A stretch of 44,318 nt of DNA from Chara braunii (GCA_003427395.1 BFEA01000003.1:8257534-8301851), one strand, 5' to 3'. Shown: positions 10,172 through 20,485, numbered from the stretch's first letter. Notes: generated by a model from the sequence alone, not told the origin. Translations and numbers: made by a program.

Positions 10172-10230
10172 CGGACCCATTTGGGTCCGCGATCCGAGCT
10201 GGACCCCGCGGACGCGGACGCGTCCGCGGG
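10172..10230. other. Pair of GC-rich perfect hairpins
   Basis: CGGACCC-ATTT-GGGTCCG (10172-10189) is followed by CCCGCGGACGC-GGAC-GCGTCCGCGGG (10205-10230). Both stems are perfect and both have 4-nt loops, set in otherwise AT-rich DNA. They may mark the end of a DNA element or be a folded transcript segment. Confidence 0.7.
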
Positions 10231-10419
10231 TGTTACATAGGATAAAAGGGAAACAAGTTCCCATGGGTAAAAGGAACTCATGCATTGGATGTTAGCTCCC
10301 TAAAACTTAAGGGAAAAGTGCGAAGAGGGTGGATAAAAATCCCGTATGGCATTGAGTAAAAGGGGAGAAAATCCCGCCTATGTAATTACTTGCTAAATCG
10401 ATGACAACCAAGGAATGAG

Positions 10420-10900
10420 TGTAATTGATGATGATTCTTGAAACAATGATGATGGTGAGTATGATAGTAATGATGTTGATGGTGCCTCAAATAGTGGTGG
10501 TGATAAGCAGACCAGTAATACTATAATACCGATGATATCATAATGATGAAGGTGTTAATGACTAAGCTTACACTAAGGCAATTGTAAGAATTCTAACGAT
10601 TTTATGACTAATGACAAGGATGATGTTGAGGATGGTAAAAGCGAGTTTTTTGCGATTCTGTGAGATGACCACTAATCAAACGATGGTAGTAGGGAAGATG
10701 ATAAAATTTGGGATACTAATTAAACAATTTCCTAATGATAAAGTACATCGCCTGCTTGAGAATGACGAACCAGTATGCAGATGACACACCTCGCCGTGAT
10801 GATTCCTTCGAGTCTTGCCAGGATAATGATGAAGCGGTGATGACGAACCTCTTCCTGATGCTGGTGAAATAGAACACTGATGATGACAGGTAGCTACTAC
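10420..10900. repeat. Degenerate GATGAT/ATGATG trinucleotide-rich tract
   Basis: GATGATGATT, AATGATGATGGTGAG and similar words recur irregularly over about 480 bases, as expected of an old expanded triplet repeat. ORFs across it on the minus strand look like by-products of the composition. Confidence 0.5.
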
Positions 10901-10984
10901 CCATTTCCTGCTCACATCAGCCCGTACTCAGGCCAAGGTGCATATTTGCAGGCCCGCCCTCACTTAAGGCAGGTGAGGCATTTC

Positions 10985-11066
10985 CCAGCATTGTCGAGGA
11001 GCTCAAATCCTCACACTTGCCTTTTCCAGCATTGCTGAGGAGCTGGAATCCTCACACTGGCCCTTT
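10985..11066. repeat. 41-bp tandem repeat, two copies
   Basis: CCAGCATTGTCGAGGAGCTC starts at 10985 and CCAGCATTGCTGAGGAGCTG at 11026, a 41-bp period with a few substitutions. Confidence 0.85.
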
Positions 11067-11077
11067 CACGACCGCCC

Positions 11078-11277
11078 TGGCCCTTTCCCGACCGCCCTGG
11101 CAACCAAGGTTGCCCGGGTGGCCCCGTTGGTGACACAGAGATGATGAGTGCCCGGGCGGCCCCATTGGCATAGTAACTGGCCCTTTCCCGACCGCCCTGG
11201 CAACCAAGGTGGCCCGGGCTGCCCCGTTGGTGAGACAGAGATGATGAGTGCCCGGGCGGCCCCATTGGCATAGTAAC
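11078..11277. repeat. 100-bp tandem repeat, two copies
   Basis: Units 11078-11177 and 11178-11277 both start TGGCCCTTTCCCGACCGCCC and end CATTGGCATAGTAAC, with few differences. A 20-bp partial copy with one substitution precedes them at 11058-11077. The high similarity suggests a recent duplication. Confidence 0.93.
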
Positions 11278-11389
11278 ACAAAGATGATGAGTGAAAATTC
11301 ACTCCGAATTTACCCAGAGCCAGTCAGTTCAAAGAGGAAAAAAACAATTAAACAGTTAAACCAAAAAGAAAGGACAAAAGGGAAAGGGA

Positions 11390-11890
11390 GAGTTGGTTAG
11401 GTACGCAAGTGGCATTCAGGAGGTCATGGGTTCAATCTTCACTACCGCCTGCAATGCGCTTGGTGCCAACCAATTGAGATGGACAGCTGGATTCTCCTGG
11501 TTGGTATTAGTGGGGTCTTCAGCCAACTTGAACACAGGTGTGAGTTCGAGTGCGAGTGGGTTGAGTGTGGTGTGTGGGAGAGTGTTGGATGTCACTCAAT
11601 GTGTGGAGGAAGATGGAAAGGGAGTTGCAGCCACTAGCAAATGCTCGGTTCTTGTGTTCCCCCCCCCACCCACCACCGACGGCCCGAACCCTGCACCCTA
11701 AACCACTAGGGCAAAGGGGCAGACATGCAACGACCTTCCTCCACCGAAGGAGGTAACCTCCCTTCACCAAGCGACTCGGAGGTAGATCGCTACGCTTTGC
11801 AGGGGTCCCCTGTATGGCCTTAGGAGTAGTGTGATAGGTAGGTCATGAAAGATAGTGAAGAATATAGTACAGTTTCATTATACAAAAAAA
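11390..11890 (+). mobile_element. tRNA-derived SINE, copy 1
   Basis: The head has an A-box-like GTTGGTTAGG...AAGTGG at 11392-11412 and a B-box-like GGTTCAATCTT at 11429-11439, as in tRNA-derived SINEs transcribed by RNA polymerase III. GCGCTTGGTGCCAACCA follows. The second copy at 16617 has the same order of boxes and the word GTGCCAACCA. The 3' part shares CCCCTGTAT-GGCCTTAGGAG with the isolated tail at 16505-16610 and ends near GAATATAGT...AAAAAAA. Exact ends are uncertain. Confidence 0.65.
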
Positions 11891-12040
11891 GAATTTGAGT
11901 TTCACAAAGAAATAAAGTGAAGAATATAGTGCAGTTTCATTATACAAAAAAAAAAGGAACAAAAAAGGGGCCTTAGGGGTTCCCTGTTCACCAAGAATTT
12001 AAGTTGAAGAATATAATAGTGCAGTTTCATTATACAAAAA
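11855..12040 (+). repeat. SINE 3' tail repeated three times
   Basis: GAAGAATATAGT followed by GCAGTTTCATTATAC (or ACAG...) and an A run occurs at 11855, 11917 and about 12004. The units are separated by 62 and 87 bases, so the 3' tail has been re-copied or tandemly duplicated. Confidence 0.75.
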
Positions 12041-12059
12041 AAGAAGGAAAAAAAAGGGA

Positions 12060-12560
12060 GAGAGAGGGTTGCAGACACAGTGAGCCAAAGAGGTGAAACA
12101 TCGTAGAGGCCGTGTGGGTTGGAACTGTGTGTCTCACTTCACGACAGTGTCTCAACATTCCAAATGTATATGTAATATGTATCTGACATCTGTCCCATGC
12201 TGGGTCAGTGCAAATCTACAGAGATCCAAACACAATCATGTCCATTTAGACTGCTGTGTAGTGGAGCTAGGGCCATTCACTCCACTTTCTTTTGCTTATA
12301 CGAACAACTGTCAGTGCACATATTGTAACGTGTGAAATGTATACATCACAATAGGTGTTTAAATAGATTTCACAACTCTACGTCTATTTGTGATCAAAAC
12401 GATTAAAACTTCATTTATTTTAACTACACTATTATATTCTTCTCTCAAATTTTTTTTGTGCCTTTCACTTCCAGGGTGTTGTAGAGGTCAGTTTCTAGAC
12501 CCACGACAGGTACCTATCTACAGTCAGCAACTAATTTAATTCATTTATGGGAGGCAGACC
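12060..12560. other. Unassigned AT-rich stretch
   Basis: The 80-aa ORF at 12093-12335 has no recognisable motif. I see nothing else that I can support. Confidence 0.25.
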
Positions 12561-12581
12561 ATCCTATCTTGGAGGATCCCC

Positions 12582-12741
12582 CTTAAACCACCAGTACTTC
12601 CAAGAGTTTTACCTATTAACACGCCATGATTTTAGGAAACGTATGGGCCACTACAGGAGTGCCCAAATTCATCCAACTAGAAACGTTTCGACTTATTTAT
12701 TTTCTGCGGCCGATAGCTGGGCCAAGTACTGGTGGTTTAAG
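12582..12741. mobile_element. 160-bp foldback element, TIR CTTAAACCACCAGTACTT
   Basis: A perfect 18-bp inverted repeat lies at 12582-12599 and 12724-12741. The interior is non-coding. The termini probably extend a few bases further: GGGGCTAT precedes the right TIR when read in reverse. Confidence 0.75.
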
Positions 12742-12787
12742 ATAGCCCCTACTGCAGGTTCTCCAACAATCTCCTCCACCGGAGTCT

Positions 12788-12826
12788 TTCTACTCCTAAG
12801 GCTATATAGAGGGGACCCCTGCAAGC
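12788..12826 (-). mobile_element. SINE 3'-region fragment, reverse orientation
   Basis: Read in reverse, GCAGGGGTCCCC and GCCTTAGGAGTAG match the 3' region of the SINE at 11797-11830. The fragment directly abuts the left inverted arm at 12833. Confidence 0.55.
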
Positions 12827-12832
12827 ATAGGG

Positions 12833-14033
12833 ATGTGACAAACCACTTCCCGAGCCTGTGCTATCTTTCGTACCCCTTGACTCAATTCCCCTTTTGTATC
12901 ATACCGACCCAACAAAGCCCCCGTCGCTTTTCTTGATTTTAGGTGCCTTGTTTAGGCCCCCATTTTTCGGAGGTTCTATTGATTCTTGGAATTCTGCTTT
13001 TTGTAATTCAGGAAATGCATGGGAAATTTACGCGCGCCTTAGCGAGCGCACTGGGAATCGGGCTCGACAGTTAGGAATTCCGGAATAAGCGGAACCCGAC
13101 GTGTTTTTTTCTTTGCATGAATGTTCTCGGTCACGTCGGAGAAAACTCAAGGAATTTTGTGAGAATACGGATAGGCATAGGACTTTCTTTTCCCGCGTCG
13201 ACTTTCACGAGCGGATATGGCGATTTCAATTTTTGAATTGGTGTAGGACATAGGCAAGCTGTAACTGTTTTGGTGCCTTTTTTTTTCCCTTGTTGTCGGC
13301 GCCGCACATGCGAGCTTCCTCCTCCTTATTTTCCACGTCATTCTTCCCCCGCGCTCTCTTCTCTCTCCCTTCTCCCTCCTCTTCTTATCCTATCGCAATT
13401 GTTTTTCCCTCTCTCTAATCTTTGCGTGCCTGTTTTCCCTTCTTGATCATCTGAATCTTGGACCCGTCTCGCGCTACTTTTCGCGCCTCTTTCCTTCTCG
13501 ATCTTCAACCTTGGCTCACGAAACCCGGTTGATCCTTCGATTACCCCCGCTCACCAATCAGACGCGTTGAACAAGAGGATCTTCCTGTTGCGCGACGAAT
13601 CTGATTGGCTGAACATTGAGTTCCAAAGGATCAACATGGCTTCCCTTGAGCACCCCTCACTGAATCTTCTCCTCTTACACCTCGATTTCCTCTCTATCTT
13701 CTCCCCCGTCTGTCTTCTTTTTTGTAACTATAAATTCCGCAAGCGCGCCTGCAAATCTCTCTTACGTTTTTCACTCGCCAGCCAGCTTCTGGGAAGCAGT
13801 GGCTAGGTGATGCGTTTGGTGCGAGTCGAAAAGTCCTGTCGGGCTGGCTGTACACTGGCCGGTTGCGCGCTTGATCGCCACGACGGATTGTGGGATCCAG
13901 GCGAGCCGTGTCGAGCTTGCGTCAGCGGGGTGACGATCGCAGCGGCGGAGGTTAGCACGCAACGGCCGGGATCTTTGGTGCGGGTATGAGGGTCGGTAAT
14001 TGGAGTTGAGTGGATGATTGGCCCGGGGTCATA
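12833..14033 (+). repeat. Left arm of a 1.2-kb inverted repeat (promoter-like interior)
   Basis: This 1,201-bp segment is repeated in reverse at 18492-19704. In stretches compared by eye identity runs from about 93% (over 240 bp) to about 98% (over 90 bp). Both arms keep CCAAT words (ACCAATCAG near 13553, CTGATTGGCT near 13600), a TATA-like CTATAAATT near 13730, and a pyrimidine-rich tract before them. All are oriented toward the interior. A 79-aa frame (13567-13806) is open in both arms but has 11 residue differences, so I do not call it a gene. The unit begins TGTGACAAACC and ends ...TCA/TA, so an LTR is one possible identity. A long terminal inverted repeat is another. Confidence 0.85.
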
Positions 14034-15742
14034 CCGCCTTCTTATGGAGAGGTAACTATGACTGTAATAATGTTATCATCAGGGTAGCATGGCTATCTAT
14101 TATTCAGCCAAAAACAGGGGGGGGACTGAGAATCCTAGACCCTCTCACCCAGTCAAGGGCTCTTTCAATCCAATGGGTCCAGCAACTATTGTTCAACCCC
14201 CAAACCCCATGGACACCATTGGCCTTAGAACAAATCAAGCGCCTAACTCCAACTACGACTGAGGAAATTAACCCCCTGACATGGCTAGAAAATCGATCTT
14301 GGACAATTCCCAACGGGACTACTAAACCTGAAACAATGCCTACAACTTCCAATAGATAGGCTGTTCGACAAGACTTGAAAAATGATCAATTTTGGGTGAC
14401 CATAATAAAAACATGGAGAAAACTTCCATTAACAGACAAACTCTCACCACAAAGATAGGAGGAAGTCTGTCAACAACCCTTATTTGATAACAGATGGATT
14501 CGTGATTCCCAAGGTAGAGTTCTTCATTGTATGCACTCACCCTGGAAAGGATGGATCAATAAAGGAATCCTGAGGATAAAAGACGTATGGGAGGCTGACA
14601 ATAATGATTGGATAGGCCCAACTAAACTAAAATTGAGACTAAGATACTGCCACCATTCAGAGGAAGCACTGGAAAAGAAAATAGATCTTATTCCCCTTGA
14701 ATGGATACGGATCCTTAGAAAAGGTCCCAAATTACTGATTAATGATTGGGTAACAATCAAGTCTCAACCTCAATCAATTGGAAGGATTCTTGACCGCCGC
14801 CCAAATGGGAACTGTCTACTACAAATTTTTGCCTTATCAATCAACAATATTATCACCAAACCCGAACAAGAGGACAATAGATGGGTCCAACCACATCAAA
14901 TCTTCAGAATAAGAGTAATCAAGAGTAAAGATTCTTAGCTAGCTTTCAAATCTGAGTGTCCTATTTCCGAACTGCCACTAGTCCCGGCAAATTGGGTATG
15001 GAGCTCGAAAGTAAGAATAGACAGACATAATAGATCATGTAAAAGGACCATTCAGCTGTTGAAAGTCAAATCTGCTTACCGTATGATGAGACCAAGAATA
15101 AACTTGAGAGATATGGTAACGGACAGATGGATGAAGTACCTCAATATAAGTAAAGAGGATCTGAGACCGGTCAAGTGGTTTAAAGCAATTAAAAACAAAC
15201 CATCTAAGATCACCTCTCTGCAATGGCAAATTGAACACCGATGTCTCCCAACAAATGACTGGTTGATTGATAGATCCTATTTAGAGCAGAAAGGAATAAC
15301 AACAAGATGGTGTAAATTTTGCAGGTCAGCCTTCCCGACCAGGAAAATTCCTGAAACTATAGAACACATTTTTATGCAGTGTCCTGGTTCCATCTGGTTA
15401 TGGAGATGGTGGGATCGCATTTGGTCACAAGTAGTCCCACAGGTCTTGTGCCCATGGGGATGGAAAACCATTTTATTAGAGACATGGACCCCCAACCACG
15501 AATCGACGAAAAATCAGGAGGAATTTATAGACAACCTCTTCTGTATAGGTAGAAGAGTTGTTATGTGGGCCATATGGAAGAGAAGATGTACTTTTGAATG
15601 GGAAGGGGCCAGATTGGATGAACCAGACTTTACGGAAAGTATTAAACAACAAATTGAAACAGACATCATAACAAAATGGTCTCAAATAAAGGAAAAAGTT
15701 AAATTTTTATCCAATACAACAGAAATACAATCACATTTTTGA
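14034..15742 (+). pseudogene. LINE ORF2 C-terminal region (RT end, connector and zf-RVT)
   Basis: One frame runs through the whole stretch with only three stops, all TAG (14357, 14456, 14936). It opens with AFLWRGNYD...RVAWLSIIQPKTGGGLRI, the conserved segment after the reverse transcriptase thumb in L1-type ORF2. KVKSAYRMMRP and the zf-RVT motif follow: WCKFCRSAFP, ETIEHIFMQCPGSIWLWRWW. The frame ends at 15742 with ...TEIQSHF. It has lost the endonuclease and catalytic RT, so it cannot act alone. No in-frame start exists because the element is 5'-truncated. Confidence 0.88.
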
Positions 15743-16006
15743 AAATTCAGCAGAAATTGGCTGGGCGGAAACCAAGGAAACCAAGGAGGCAATCTGGGAG
15801 AAGTTATATGGAAAGGGGCTGAGAGTGATGAAGACATTGTGACTAAAAGGGACTACAAACTGGTTTTTCATGATTGGACTACTATCGATGCTACAGTACC
15901 GATGCGTCCTCTCTCAGAATTCCCTGATCCCTTCCCTCCCTCAGAAATGGCAGTGGTCTCGATTTACAGCATCATCATGAACAGTATAAGCATCACGGGA
16001 GGGACG

Positions 16007-16023
16007 CTGAGCCCGGTTCTCAG
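16007..16023 (+). other. LINE 3'-UTR stem-loop, copy 2
   Basis: CTGAG-CCCGGTT-CTCAG lies about 90 nt before the poly(A). Compared with the other two copies (CTGGA...TCCAG), two stem positions have changed on both sides so that pairing is kept. Confidence 0.65.
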
Positions 16024-16109
16024 TAGGTTCTGTTTTGTCATTCCGGGTAGACTGTGAGGGCCCCGGCCTCAATCTTCTTTTGATAATATCAGCCTTGGCA
16101 CAGGGCCCG

Positions 16110-16178
<69 letters not shown>

Positions 16179-16380
16179 TGGACATGTGGGGGAACTATTC
16201 CTTCAGCCATATGAGTATTTGTTTGTTCTTTTCCGTTTCTCTCTTCTTTGCGGAGGCAGCATATTATCATATGTTTATGCCCTTCTCTTCACCGTTTGGC
16301 TAAGATCACCAAGTGTAGCACCTGATCAACTGATCACTGGAAACAAAAATAAAAAAAATGGAAAGAAAAGGTAGTGTGTG

Positions 16381-16493
16381 GTAGTTTATTTTAACTATAT
16401 AGTTTATTTTAACTATATAGTTTATTTTAAGTTAACACACTGAGTCTCTTGATGAGTTAAAAGTAAACTCATCAGGAGTTGAAATAAACTACT
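16381..16493. mobile_element. Small foldback element with an internal 18-bp tandem repeat
   Basis: GTAGTTTATTTTAACT at the left pairs with AGTTGAAATAAACTAC at the right. Inside, TAGTTTATTTTAACTATA is repeated from 16382 with an 18-bp period (two full copies and a partial third). GATGAGTT...AACTCATC gives a second inner pairing. Confidence 0.6.
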
Positions 16494-16504
16494 AGATAGC
16501 TATG

Positions 16505-16610
16505 CAAGCAGGTGTCCCCTGTATAGCCTTAGGAGGGGTGGTAGGTAGGTGCTGAAAGATGAAAGAATTTGAGAGAAGAATATAGTCAGTGTAGTCTTAA
16601 AAAAAAAAAG
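16505..16610 (+). mobile_element. SINE 3' tail, 5'-truncated copy
   Basis: CCCCTGTATAGCCTTAGGAG, GGTAGGTAGGT, GAATATAGT and an A run match the 3' region of the SINE at 11390-11890 in the same order. The head is missing. Confidence 0.65.
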
Positions 16611-16616
16611 AGTATA

Positions 16617-17090
16617 ATTGAATGCAGTGGCTGAGCACAGTTGGTTAGGCAGGGAGTGGAATTCACGAGGGTGCGGTTTCGAACACCATAACTGTCTGTG
16701 GGCGCACTTAGTGCCAACCAGCACACCTGTGATAACCCACTGGATACCTCTGATGGGTTTTCGAAGGGTCATTGGCCAACAGGGGTATGAGTGCGAGTGT
16801 AAGTTGTTTGAGTGGGGTGTGTGGGAGAGTGTCGGCTTTAGACACTCCTGCTATTCTGTTGGGGGTGGGGGACAATGTAAAGGGAGGTGAAGCTACTGGC
16901 AACTCCCAATGGAGGCCCCACGCCATCTCGGACTACTGCTGTTGAGGCAGGGCCAACATCCAATCCTGTGACGCGCAAACCTCACGCCCTGTGCTGTCTT
17001 CCGTTTGGAGTGTTAAGGGTGCGGAAAGAGGGCCCAGGAAAACAGCAAGATGGGGTGTGCCAACGATTTTTGGAAAATTGAGTGTGAGGA
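16617..17090 (+). mobile_element. tRNA-derived SINE, copy 2 (head and body)
   Basis: The A-box-like TTGGTTAGGCAGGGAGTGG (16641-16659) and B-box-like GGTTTCGAACACC (16675-16687) are followed by TTAGTGCCAACCA. TGAGTGCGAGTG and GTGTGTGGGAGAGTGT follow as in copy 1. The 3' end is not clear; it may stop near 17090. Confidence 0.65.
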
Positions 17091-18491
17091 AACAGACAGA
17101 ACTGAAATCCCCCATGTTGGTCCGATGAAGTAAGTCGGTTGCTTTCGCGCGTCGCGGAATGCGCGCGCGGGCACGGCGCGAAAAGAGAAAAATCCAAATT
17201 CAATCTAAAAAGTATTGTCGAACTTCCCACCGCGCTGAGGATCTTCGTTTAGAGCGGAAGGGCTTCGGTACGCTCCACGTGTCCCGTTTCCGTATCAAGT
17301 CCCGACGTCGCTCGTTGGTTAGTTCCGAGTCCGACGTGGAGGGTCTCAGCCGCGTGGCTCTTTCCTTGTGCTCCTCTTCACTCCGTATTCAGTAGTGGAA
17401 ACCCTTTGATTCGTTGTGATCGAAACGCTGGCACTCAATGCACAAGGTTCGAGGCCAATGGGGCGCCACTGCCATCCACGGAATGACGATCGGCTCGTCA
17501 AATGGCAATAGTACTGAGTACGACGGGTAGTGCGTATCGATAATAACAAAGCCCACGTCCACGAATCCAGAACAACGATTTTCAGGAGGGAAGTAATATC
17601 GTCCGCAGATCCGTGCGACAACTTCTCATACGTCCCACTCGCAAACACGTGTCTTTTCCTCGTTGTAAGGGAGGGGCGCGTTGGCGAGGGAGATACGGGA
17701 GGCTGGCACCCGATCCAGGTACGCCCGTCAGTACACATGTCAATCAATCGGAATGAATTTGCAGAAACCCTGGGACGTCATCAAAAAGCACAATCGCAAA
17801 AACCAAATAACATTTTTCTTCCTTTCGACACGAGGGAAGCATCTTACAGAGCCCGTACAACCATGCAATAATCGGGGTGGAGTTTCGAGGGGGTCCACCC
17901 GCAATTCAGGTTCAGCAGACCAAATCGACAAAAATCCGAGGCGCCTGGTTTTTTCGAGGCTGCCCCATAGACTGTCTGCAGATGTTGTGCAGTATAAGGC
18001 AGATGGCATGCGCAGTGTGTTCAGAACAACAAATCTAAACACTCTTGCATTCTTGAGCAAAATCCCGTCGAGTTCTGAGTCTAATCAACACAATTAACTC
18101 ACATACAAGCATTCCTATGCATACATCCACTGTGGAAGGTGCGAAAATGACAATGGTGCATCAAAAACAAATCGGGGGATAGTGCACACGCATCCACCGT
18201 TCACAAGACAAGAGGATTGAGCTCCCTCACATCCGAGGATTACCCAGGAAACTAATGGAAGAGTCCGGAAGAAGTTTTTCTGTGCGGGCAATCACGAGGA
18301 TTCACTTCTGTTCATGGAAGAAACAGACTCATAACACATCGTCATTCAAATCAGAGAGAGAGAGATAGACGAGAAATGTCGAGACAGGCGACACCGGAAT
18401 CCGACAAGGGAACATTCGGCTTCACAGCCATGAACTCACACAAAAAAAAATGATCCGCAACCATGAAGGCACATTCGCCCTGAAATTTCAG
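17091..18491. other. Unassigned interior next to the right inverted arm
   Basis: ORFs up to 138 aa exist on both strands, but none has a motif or composition I can support. The inward-facing promoter-like sequence of the right arm would read into this stretch on the minus strand. If the arms end a large element, this would be what remains of its body. Confidence 0.3.
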
Positions 18492-19704
18492 TATGGCCCC
18501 GGGGCAATCATCCACTCAACTCCAATTACCGATCCTCATACCCGCACCGACGATCCCGGCCGTCACGTGCTTAACTTCCGCGGCCTTTCGCCGCTGCGAT
18601 CGTCACCCCGCTGACGCAAGCTCGACACGGCTCGCCTGGATCCCACAGTCCGTTGTAGCAATCAAGCGCGCAACTGGCCAGCGTACAGCCAGCCCGACAC
18701 GACTTTTTGACTCGCACCAAACACATCACCTAGCCATTGCTTCCCAAAAGTTGGCTGGCGAGTGAAAAATGTAAGAGAGATTTGTGGCCGCGCTTGCGAA
18801 ATTTATAGTTGCGAAAAAGAAGACAGGCGGGGGAGAAGACAGAGGGGAAATCGAGGTGTAAGAGGAGAAGATTCAGTGAGGGGTGCTCAAGGGAAGCCAT
18901 GTTGATCCTTCGGAACTCAATGTTCAGCCAATCAGATTCGTCGTGCAACAGGAAGATCCTCTTGTTCAACGCGTCTGCTTGGTGAGCGGGGGTAATTGAA
19001 GAATCAACTGGGTTTCGTGAGCCAAGGTTGAAGATCGAGAAGGAAAGAGGCGCGAAAAGTAGCGCGAGACGGGTCCAAGATTCAGATGATCAAGAAGGGA
19101 AAACAGACGCGCAAAGAGTAGAGAGAGGGAAAAACAGTTGCGATAGGAGAAGAAGAGGAGGGAGAAGGGAGAGAGAAGAGAGTGCGGGGGAAGAATGACG
19201 CAGGAAACAAGGAGGAGGAAGCTCGCATGCGCGGCGCCGACAACAAGAGAAAAAAAAAAGGCACCAAAACAGTTACAGCTTGCCTATGTCCTACACCAAT
19301 TCAAAAATTGAAATCACCATATCCACGCGCGAAAGTCGACGTGGGAAAAGAAAGTCCTATGCCTATCGGTATTCTCACAAAATTCCTAGAGTTTTCTCCG
19401 ACGTGACCGAGAACATTCATGCAAAGAAAAAGACACGTCGGGTTCCGCTTATTCCGGAATTCCTAACTGTCGAGCCCGATTCCCAGTGAGCTCGCTAAGG
19501 CGCGCGTAAATTTCCCATGCATTTCCCGAATTACAAAAAGCAGAATTCCAAGAATCAATAGAACCTCCGAAAAATGGGGGCCTAAACAAGGCACCTGAAA
19601 TCAAGAAAAGCGACGGGGGCTTTGTTGGGTCAGTATGATACAAAAGGGGAATTGAGTCAAGGGGTACGAAAGATAGCACGGGGTCGGGAAGTGGTTTGTC
19701 ACAT
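18492..19704 (-). repeat. Right arm of the 1.2-kb inverted repeat
   Basis: This is the reverse-complement partner of 12833-14033. It keeps the CCAAT-like words, the CTATAAATT TATA-like box (near 18802) and the pyrimidine-rich tract, all on the minus strand facing the interior. Many differences between the arms are C/T or G/A transitions. The sequence just outside the arm (19705 onward) does not match the outer flank of the left arm beyond a short ATAGG. The Ty3 pol at 20.5-26.2 kb lies immediately upstream on the same strand, so this arm could be its 3' LTR. However, no polypurine tract precedes it. Confidence 0.85.
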
Positions 19705-20485
19705 AGGTGACGCGCAGGGGGTTCCAAAATTATGCGATCTCCTGATTGCATGAAAAACCTTGAACAAAGGAAGTGGGAGGAGACGAAGAAGCAGGAAGAA
19801 GTAGGAGGCTTAGATCAGCACAATTTATGTCAATAGAGAAAACTGAGCCGGGGTATGGGTTGACGACAACATCCGTGGCAAGATTTTCGTGATGCATGCC
19901 GGCTCATGCTGTCTCGGATCCCCATCCTCTTCAGTCTTGTCATATGCAACCCCCTGCCCTTCAAACTTCGGAGATCGTCCAGGTGGCACCATCATGGTCC
20001 ATCAGGTCTCTGTGTGCTCTGCACTCCAGTCCAGCGCTATTCGTCGAATCAGAGCATGTGTTGACGTCATCGTCAATGGCGTGATCTTCGCGAAACTGCT
20101 GATTCGAGTTGCTCGGGGGACACGTGTCGATGGTCACTGACAAGAAGAGGGGGGGATGCGCCGCCGTCGCGACATGTGGCAGGTATCAGCGCCGCGTGGG
20201 AATGGGAAAGTAGACATTGTACATGGAGGGGTGTCGACGGGGAGGGTTGGGGGGAACTGGAGGTAAGTAGCGATCCATCCCTTCCACTGTCACTGGAAGC
20301 TCCTCGTAGCGGATGATCCGGTGGAAGCGGGGAAATCGATCGCCGCTGTGAGGGAGGGAGGCGAGGTAATCAGGGTAGAGGGTGGAGAAAGTGCGGAAGA
20401 GCGCCGCACGAAATAACTCGTGATGGCGGCATGCGGGGATGGTTCCTGTGATTACGCAGTAGACTTCTACTGCGGCAGTAGACTT
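19705..20485. other. Unassigned stretch between the right arm and the Ty3 accessory ORF
   Basis: I see no gene. A pair of imperfect palindromes, GCAGTAGACTTCTACTGC, is tandemly repeated at 20456 and 20475. On the minus strand this is the 3' untranslated region of the Ty3 element if that element ends near 19.7 kb. Confidence 0.35.

Larger units (their letters stand above)
14034..16176 (+). mobile_element. 5'-truncated LINE with 63-nt poly(A)
   Basis: The insertion starts exactly where homology to the right inverted arm stops. It contains only the C-terminal third of ORF2, then a 3' UTR with the family stem-loop at 16007-16023, and ends in A63 (16114-16176). Truncation at the 5' end is the normal outcome of target-primed reverse transcription. 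The long pure A tail suggests it is not very old, although the ORF carries three stops. Confidence 0.88.

Noticed and set aside
11011-11302. Repeat-containing short proteins on the minus strand
   Set aside because: They arise from the 100-bp tandem duplication, which is open in several frames because of its GC-rich composition.
11390-11440. A functional tRNA gene
   Set aside because: A- and B-box-like words are present, but no cloverleaf can be drawn; it fits a SINE head better.
13567-13806. 79-aa ORF present in both inverted arms
   Set aside because: It is open in both arms, but 16 or so base differences produce 11 residue changes, which is no sign of protein constraint; CCAAT/TATA-like words overlap it.
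18492-19704. Firm assignment of the right arm as the 3' LTR of the Ty3 element
   Set aside because: TG...CA ends and position are suggestive, but no polypurine tract precedes it, no second direct copy exists and the only other copy is inverted.
12827-19707. ATAGG as a target duplication around the whole inverted-repeat unit
   Set aside because: The left copy is separated from the arm start by different bases than the right copy, and it overlaps the arm at 19703-19704; a 5-base match is too weak.
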